Below are positions 6,547 through 11,148 of a stretch of 11,148 bases of DNA, piece after piece. The stretch lies in the NCBI GenBank assembly GCA_017652345.1, contig JAGCBE010000277.1:1-11148 (forward strand), written 5' to 3'. The notes below the pieces were generated by a model. That model saw only the letters and a list, made by a program, of their open reading frames with translations, did no database searches and was not told where the DNA came from. Both the position numbers and the translations under genes were made by a program. The number at the start of each line of letters is the position of its first letter. Position 1 is the stretch's first letter. Source of the DNA: Methanobrevibacter sp. (GTDB lineage: Archaea > Methanobacteriota > Methanobacteria > Methanobacteriales > Methanobacteriaceae).

Positions 6547-7212
6547 TGGTTGTTCTCCTCCTTTAATAATAATTTCTGCCTCTTTTACTTGTGTCTTGAG
6601 GCCAGACAATAGTAAAGAGAACTTTTCATATTGAGATTTATATGTTTCATCATTCTTAGAGAAAAAAGATGAAACTGAAAAACATGGTTCATGCGCGCCT
6701 ATAACGCACAGTCCAAGCATGTCTCCTTTAGTATAAACAAAATATTCTTCACCTTCAAAATTAGCCCAAGAACCATCAATTGTAGTTGGATCAAGTTCCA
6801 TACTTTGATATTGGCCACGAATCTTTTTAGCTTCTTCGTAATATTTAGTGAAAATAACTACGGAGAAAACAGCATAATCTCGTGTTACTCCATCAGTATC
6901 AGTTAAAGGCTCCCAACCTATAAAACTTTCAACATACCCATATCCGTTTGCTAAGGTAGGACCCGTATGAGAAGCCCAAGATTGAGTTTCAGGATCAAAA
7001 AAACCAACTACTGGTGTATCGCCCTGAGTAGCAGAAGCAATTAAATAATCAGCATATTCATCAGTAATATAAGAACCATTACGATTTCTATATTTAGTAA
7101 ATACTGCTACATTTAGTCTACTACCAACATCAGAGCCATTAGATACTGAAAGTTCTTGTACAGGAGTATCAAGTATAATAGCGTCAAAATATATTGGTAT
7201 TTTCCTATTCAT
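5923..7212 (-). CDS. Prohead maturation protease fused to a scaffold domain (429 aa)
   Basis: Residues 1 to about 185 resemble a prohead protease of the HK97/herpesvirus-assemblin type: a histidine in SHTGP (H82) and a serine in QSMELD (S137) are spaced much as the catalytic pair of that group, and the segment ends in a GLCVIGAHEPCF-type stretch. These residues are candidates, not proven. Residues about 219-290 form a flexible Glu/Pro-rich linker, residues about 283-350 a heptad-like coiled coil (FEKLQNAYNELENNYNQLKS), and the end is Lys-rich (KYKKK). That second half is a typical scaffold, which templates the shell and is then degraded by the protease. ATG at 7212 is preceded by AAGGAG at 7229-7224. 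The gene starts 14 bases after the portal stop. A nested start inside it is listed separately. Confidence 0.72.
   Translation of the reverse strand: MNRKIPIYFDAIILDTPVQELSVSNGSDVGSRLNVAVFTKYRNRNGSYITDEYADYLIASATQGDTPVVGFFDPETQSWASHTGPTLANGYGYVESFIGWEPLTDTDGVTRDYAVFSVVIFTKYYEEAKKIRGQYQSMELDPTTIDGSWANFEGEEYFVYTKGDMLGLCVIGAHEPCFSVSSFFSKNDETYKSQYEKFSLLLSGLKTQVKEAEIIIKGGEQPVDNFELNKETTVEEPIVEEQPAVEEEPVAKPEAEFSANEENESTPEQKEEEKPEAETVTEPSEFEKLQNAYNELENNYNQLKSDYDTLSNTVETLTAANTDFAAQIETLTAEKSTLENSLATYEAQAKEILIEKKNVLIEKYEKVLSAEEISNFREKSNDMTYDELESKLAISFANNKLADNNSDKKVPIPEQQSAFALLMNKYKKK
6555..6564 (-). promoter_or_regulatory. Internal ribosome binding site within the protease/scaffold gene
   Basis: AAAGGAGGAG on the minus strand, as strong as any gene-start site in the window, although it lies in the middle of a reading frame. 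An in-frame GTG follows at 6546-6544. Confidence 0.55.
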
Positions 7213-7226
7213 ATTAATTCTTCTCC

Positions 7227-8783
7227 TTAACCTTCAGCCGCGATATTCGCTTGAGTTTTTTCTGATTTTTGTTCGTCTGGGAGTTCTGGACGACCTCCCT
7301 TATTTTCTAGGTCTTGCGTCCTAGTTGTAATGGTTGTTTTTTGCGCACTTGAAGAATTTTTTTCTTGAGAATTTTCACTACCACCAGGAGTAGTATAACT
7401 TGATTGTAAAGGTTTCATCTTGTCAGACATTTCAAGAAAATCATTTTCAAATTCCATTAAACTAATTTGATCTCGCTGTTTAATTCCCATAGCTACGCCC
7501 GCGAACATTTTAGAATAACCATATTGAGCGCCGCGGAAATAAGCACTTTGTAAATCTTGACGATTAAATACAGTAGTAGGTAAAATTTCAAAATCAAAAC
7601 TTAATCCATTGCGAGCAAATCTATCATTAAGATGAAACTTAATCCACGCTTCATATACATTTAAATAAGAAATCATTAAAGATTCATCTTTTTTAATTGC
7701 ATAAGCCAATGAAGAACTACCATCTGCGTTAAAAATTAATGAACTGCGGCCGAGAGAGTTCCAAGCATTTTTATTATACTTTTCAATGCGGTCTGCAGAT
7801 TGTGAAGCGGCAGAAGATTCTTGTAAACTTTCAAGTGTGGTATCGCCAAAAGTAGTTAATACATCAACAGTATCTATATCTTGAAGCATTTCTGCTACAG
7901 AAGCATGAATATCGCCAACTTCTTCTAATTGAAATACCAATTCACCTTTATTATCAATTGGCATTTTTTGAATTAAAAGTTTAAATAATTCATTTTCATC
8001 ACGTTTTTCTTCACGCCCTACCGCATCATCTAATTTTTTTAAATCTGGAATACTAGCTAACAAAAGTGGAGTTGGGTCATCTGTAAATTCAAAACAAATA
8101 CCCCCACTACCTCCAGGTATCATTACCCATGGGTCTTTTAATATATGTAATTCATATAGATGCCATGCGGATTGAATTTCTTCAGGAAAAGTAAGAATTG
8201 CTTCTTCTCGTAATTCCTTATCACGAATATGCTCAAAATAAGTTATATTAAATTCTAAGATGTTAAAACCACAAAAATCCTTAAATCGTGTGCGGCAATA
8301 TTCAAGTGGTAAATCTTGGATTATTACATTAATTCCATCTGTTCTTAATATACCATAAAATACACCAGTTTTAATCCATTCTTTAGTTATATGATTAAAG
8401 GTATTTGGCACATCTAAATTTTCTACAAATTGACAAGCATTATCAAATGCTTTAATAATTTGTGTTTTAGAACCTGATTCACGTTCAGATACAGGAACGA
8501 CAACAGTGTCATATAATGGTAAAGACGCGAGAAAATCAATATTATTTCTGTATTTACCATTAGTGCGGTAATAATAACGAGAAAGTTCACGCGCGGCTTC
8601 AACATCTCCAGAACGAATAATATTTTGTATTTCTTCTAATGTAAAATCTTCATTTACTCGTCTATTATTATAATAACCCCATCGAGAATAAGAGTCCACG
8701 CCAATAGGGGTGAAAGGACGCCTTTCGCGCGCGATGCGACGTTTAAAATCCGCAAAATTATATTTTTGTTTTGTATTTTCCAT
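7227..8783 (-). CDS. Portal protein (518 aa)
   Basis: The dodecameric ring at the head vertex through which DNA enters and leaves. It lies directly after the large terminase and before the protease/scaffold. The 518-residue length and the plan fit phage portals: a charged N-terminus, an alpha/beta wing region, a long helical stem with a Ser/Gln-rich loop (LQESSAASQSADRIEKYN, near residue 325) and a disordered Ser/Gln/Glu-rich C-terminal tail carrying GGRPELPDEQKSEKT. The frame also has a GTG at 8792, but that lies inside the AAAGGAGGTGA ribosome binding site, so the ATG at 8783, 8 bases after GGAGG, is the true start (MENTKQKYNF). The C-terminal tail of about 60 residues is low-complexity and probably unstructured. 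Confidence 0.85.
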   Translation of the reverse strand: MENTKQKYNFADFKRRIARERRPFTPIGVDSYSRWGYYNNRRVNEDFTLEEIQNIIRSGDVEAARELSRYYYRTNGKYRNNIDFLASLPLYDTVVVPVSERESGSKTQIIKAFDNACQFVENLDVPNTFNHITKEWIKTGVFYGILRTDGINVIIQDLPLEYCRTRFKDFCGFNILEFNITYFEHIRDKELREEAILTFPEEIQSAWHLYELHILKDPWVMIPGGSGGICFEFTDDPTPLLLASIPDLKKLDDAVGREEKRDENELFKLLIQKMPIDNKGELVFQLEEVGDIHASVAEMLQDIDTVDVLTTFGDTTLESLQESSAASQSADRIEKYNKNAWNSLGRSSLIFNADGSSSLAYAIKKDESLMISYLNVYEAWIKFHLNDRFARNGLSFDFEILPTTVFNRQDLQSAYFRGAQYGYSKMFAGVAMGIKQRDQISLMEFENDFLEMSDKMKPLQSSYTTPGGSENSQEKNSSSAQKTTITTRTQDLENKGGRPELPDEQKSEKTQANIAAEG

Positions 8784-8788
8784 CTTTT

Positions 8789-8799
8789 TCACCTCCTTT
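8789..8799 (-). promoter_or_regulatory. Ribosome binding site of the portal gene containing the terminase stop
   Basis: AAAGGAGGTGA, a near-perfect match to the 3' end of 16S rRNA. The last codons of the large terminase gene, AGG AGG TGA, make up most of it. It places the portal start at the ATG at 8783 and excludes the GTG at 8792. Confidence 0.85.
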
Positions 8800-10570
8800 G
8801 CCTAGGACTAAAATATATATATTGAGCAATATTTTTCTTTGTCGCGCGTTTCATAGCTTTATCTTCATAATAGTGCACGCGATACAACGAATATTCTAAT
8901 GCTGAGAAACGGTCTTTTTCAATAGAACGTGATATACGTTCAACCTTAAATTGATTTTGAACCCCGGTCGGTTTTAACTTTAAATTATTTAATTCATCAA
9001 TTAAACGTGAAGTCATTTCATAAGGTAGTAAATAAACTCGTCTGTCATATAATGACATTTTTCGACCTTTTTCTGTGGCTAATAATTTATCTTTAACTAT
9101 ACGTTCATGCGCTAAAAATGCTACAGAACCATTATTAATTTGAGCATAAAAATTAGAATGAATGGCATCATCATTAGATGCACCAGCCTTAATATCATAA
9201 ATAATGGCATTAAATTCAGGCCAGGGCTCTTCACCTTCATTTTTCTTTTCAGGTGGTAAATGATGCTCATTATTAAAGGCATAATAAGCCGGAAATTGTT
9301 CTCCTGTTTTAGAATCAAATGATGGCAACGCCATCGCATCTAATAGGCCAATTCCGGGGCCGTTTCCGTCAATTACTATTTCGCGAGGTTTATAAAATTG
9401 AATTAATTTTTTAATACGTGGCGCTTGTTCGGTAATATAATTAGCCCCGTGAATTACTTCTGTATAAATAACATTTTTCTTAAAACCAGAATCTTGGGGT
9501 AATACTTTAATTACCATAATAGCAGTGTTAGCGGAATAACGAGCTACGTCTACCCCAATTATATAAAAGGTATTTGGATTAGGTGGATTTTCTTGTGCTT
9601 TCCGCTCACATTTTAATAAAGTTCTTCGTTTATTTAAACGTTTGGAATCTAGCCATGCGTCTTTATTGTTTCCGCTCCAAACTGATAATGACTCTCTCGC
9701 GAAGCTCTCTTCACTCATTGTTGATGAATCGCGTTGGTCCATAAGCATTTGTTTGTTAATAACACCGTATTTAAGAGCGATTTCATAGCTAACACCCCAT
9801 ACAAAATAGCTATCAGGATGAAGAACTGCATTAACCGCGCATTCAATAAGTTTACCATACATAAATACTGTCTTTTCGCGCGCGGTTGTAATAAAAGTTT
9901 GAGTTGATACCGGCTCTTCTGGATTTAAAGAACCATCAACTTCACGACGAGGCACATTTAGTTGCGGCAAAAGAACTTCGTTATAGTCTTCCTCTGAAAT
10001 AGTGGCCGCTTCTTCTAATATGCCGGCAGTAGCACGTAGGCCGCGACTGGTATCTTTTGATACAACTGTAAGTTTACTACCATTTTTAAAATTTAATTCA
10101 TAATAGTTGCCGCTCTTCTTTTCGCCGGTTTTACCATCTTCTTGCCGCGTAGCTAATTCGTTACGAAGCATAGGCCAATGCCGATAAAATTCTTCAAATT
10201 TAGCTTCAGCGGTTTTAATTACTGTTCCCTTAACATCAGAGGCAATAAAGACATTAGAATTAGGTAATAATACGCATTTTAAAAATCCTCCAAGATAGGC
10301 GCAAAAAGATTTTGATGTTGCACGTGTCGCAGTCCAAAAATGATACCTGTATCTCATCTGCGCACGAAGTGCTATACGTTGATAAGGTTGTAATTTCCAG
10401 TGCATAGCATCTTCAATATCTTGTAAAATATCTAACAACATATCGGGATATAGTATCCATAAATTTAAATATTTAGTAAAAAGTTCTTGATTAGAGTCAA
10501 GAAAACTAGTAGTAAGAACGACGCCTTTTTCAATTGGAATATCATCTCGTAGTACGTTTTGCTCCGTCAT
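8789..10570 (-). CDS. terL: Terminase large subunit, ATPase and nuclease (593 aa)
   Basis: The packaging motor: it hydrolyses ATP to pump DNA into the prohead and cuts the concatemer. The ATPase half carries a Walker A-like loop TATRATSKS (residues 80-88), with the usual first and second glycines replaced but K87 and S88 kept, a Walker B-like GILEEAA (183-189, E186/E187) and a TTA coupling motif (228-230). The RNase H-like nuclease half shows GVDVAR (D341), VIDGNGPGIG (D401) and a C-terminal KDRFSALEYSLY (D553), the likely metal-binding acids. The length of 593 residues suits a complete protein. The ATG overlaps the stop of the small terminase gene in ATGA (10570-10567), and its own stop lies in the portal's ribosome binding site, so the three genes are translationally coupled. 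Confidence 0.93.
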   Translation of the reverse strand: MTEQNVLRDDIPIEKGVVLTTSFLDSNQELFTKYLNLWILYPDMLLDILQDIEDAMHWKLQPYQRIALRAQMRYRYHFWTATRATSKSFCAYLGGFLKCVLLPNSNVFIASDVKGTVIKTAEAKFEEFYRHWPMLRNELATRQEDGKTGEKKSGNYYELNFKNGSKLTVVSKDTSRGLRATAGILEEAATISEEDYNEVLLPQLNVPRREVDGSLNPEEPVSTQTFITTAREKTVFMYGKLIECAVNAVLHPDSYFVWGVSYEIALKYGVINKQMLMDQRDSSTMSEESFARESLSVWSGNNKDAWLDSKRLNKRRTLLKCERKAQENPPNPNTFYIIGVDVARYSANTAIMVIKVLPQDSGFKKNVIYTEVIHGANYITEQAPRIKKLIQFYKPREIVIDGNGPGIGLLDAMALPSFDSKTGEQFPAYYAFNNEHHLPPEKKNEGEEPWPEFNAIIYDIKAGASNDDAIHSNFYAQINNGSVAFLAHERIVKDKLLATEKGRKMSLYDRRVYLLPYEMTSRLIDELNNLKLKPTGVQNQFKVERISRSIEKDRFSALEYSLYRVHYYEDKAMKRATKKNIAQYIYFSPRQRR

Positions 10571-11148
10571 GATAATTCACCTGCCAATTCATCGTCTCCT
10601 TCATATTCAATATCAGTAGTATCATCTAATTCTACTTCTTCATTTTCAATATTATCAAGTCGTTCTGTTAAATTATAGCGGTCACGCCTATCTTCAACTT
10701 GTTCTGCGAAATTGCCTTCATTAACAACAAGACGCTTTAAATAATTTTGAATATTTTGCATCATAAAATCAATAGAATCATTTGGTTCAATATGCCATTT
10801 TGGGTGCCACCCTTTTTTACCATAATAGACCATAAGTTCACCAATAGATTCAAAATTCGCAGCATTCTTAGCACTTGAAGCTTCAAAATGATATGTCTTA
10901 ACAATATCATCTGCCTGTTTCATCATTTTAGAAACGTCAGCTCCGCTACGTAATCCTTTTTTTATATTTAATTGCAGCTCACAAAAATCTTTTGCTTTTT
11001 CTTGCAGAATTGGTGTAGATACATTCTGAGTAGCAACAATTTTGTTATAAAAATCTTGAAGCCAAACTAATTCTTCATTGGTATACGCACTTGACCATGT
11101 TTTCTTTAATGCCTTAACTTTCGCGTCTGCCAGCACAGTAATTTCATC
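10567..11148 (-). CDS. Probable terminase small subunit, start beyond right edge
   Basis: The frame is open to the right edge (193 codons visible before the stop, the outermost reading Asp-Glu-Ile-Thr). A GTG at 11136 exists, but no ribosome binding site for it is visible within the window, so the gene most likely begins outside. The visible part is helical and charged, with a KALKKTWSSAYTNEELVWLQDFYNK region, a GELMVYYGKKGWHPKWHIEP segment and an IQNYLKRLVVNEGNFAEQVEDR helix, then a very acidic tail (EEVELDDTTDIEYEGDDELAGE). It directly precedes and overlaps the large terminase gene, the standard place for the DNA-recognising small subunit. The assignment rests mainly on position; the DNA-binding part is probably N-terminal and beyond the window, and the acidic tail may contact the large subunit or portal. 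Confidence 0.6.
   Translation of the reverse strand, partial: DEITVLADAKVKALKKTWSSAYTNEELVWLQDFYNKIVATQNVSTPILQEKAKDFCELQLNIKKGLRSGADVSKMMKQADDIVKTYHFEASSAKNAANFESIGELMVYYGKKGWHPKWHIEPNDSIDFMMQNIQNYLKRLVVNEGNFAEQVEDRRDRYNLTERLDNIENEEVELDDTTDIEYEGDDELAGELS

Noticed and set aside
6691..6906. Plus-strand open frame of 71 codons
   Set aside because: It is antisense to the protease domain and shows no translation signal or recognisable protein.
8423..9339. Minus-strand alternative frames (8423-8605 and 9121-9339)
   Set aside because: They are out-of-frame readings inside the portal and large terminase genes; the second is a repetitive Leu/Met/Ile-rich product typical of a shifted frame.
11134..11136. 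GTG as the start of the small terminase gene
   Set aside because: The frame remains open to the window edge and no ribosome binding site can be seen in the 12 bases beyond the GTG; the true start is more likely outside.
11145..11147. ATG near the right edge
   Set aside because: It is out of frame with the small terminase gene and is not followed by a supported product.
1..11148. Anti-defence, toxin-antitoxin, CRISPR, retron or other accessory system
   Set aside because: Every long frame on the coding strand fits the head, neck or tail module, and no repeats or RNA structures other than the terminator were seen.

Overview
The window is a compact, co-directional block of tailed-phage (or prophage) head and neck genes. 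Every supported gene lies on the minus strand, so transcription runs from the right edge to the left edge. The order is the usual late morphogenesis order: small terminase (cut by the right edge), large terminase, portal, prohead protease/scaffold, a probable capsid accessory protein, major capsid protein, a run of small connector (neck) genes, and a probable tail tube gene cut by the left edge. Junctions overlap or are separated by a few to about 20 bases, except for one gap of 76 bases. No rRNA, tRNA, CRISPR array, insertion sequence, integrase or attachment site is visible, and no gene-free stretch exceeds 300 bases.

Host inference: the sequence is AT-rich, has strong Shine-Dalgarno sequences of the AGGAGGTGA type before most genes, and uses TAA and TGA stops (six each among twelve visible stops, no TAG). 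This fits a phage of a low-GC Bacillota (Firmicutes) host. The standard code applies, since TGA is a genuine stop here. Species and lifestyle cannot be read from this window.

Region by region (in transcription order): 11148-8789 holds the DNA packaging motor (TerS, TerL). 8783-7227 is the portal. 7212-5923 is a protease with a C-terminal coiled-coil scaffold, with a strong internal ribosome binding site and GTG codon placed exactly between the two parts. 5899-4199 holds two genes with higher GC and distinct codon use, a probable cement/decoration protein and the HK97-fold major capsid protein, followed by a convincing intrinsic terminator. 4122-1224 holds five small to medium genes that fit the head-tail connector and tail-completion complex, including one neck protein with Ig-like domains. 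1237-458 is an unrecognised 259-residue protein. 441-1 is the start of a probable tail tube gene, again in the highly expressed codon style.

How they fit together: TerS and TerL feed DNA through the portal; the protease/scaffold shapes and matures the shell of capsid and accessory protein; the connector genes seal the filled head and accept the tail. No sheath gene lies between the neck genes and the tube gene, but the tail type cannot be settled from this window. The most notable structures are the nested scaffold start, the terminator directly after the capsid gene, and the composition islands that mark the high-copy structural genes.
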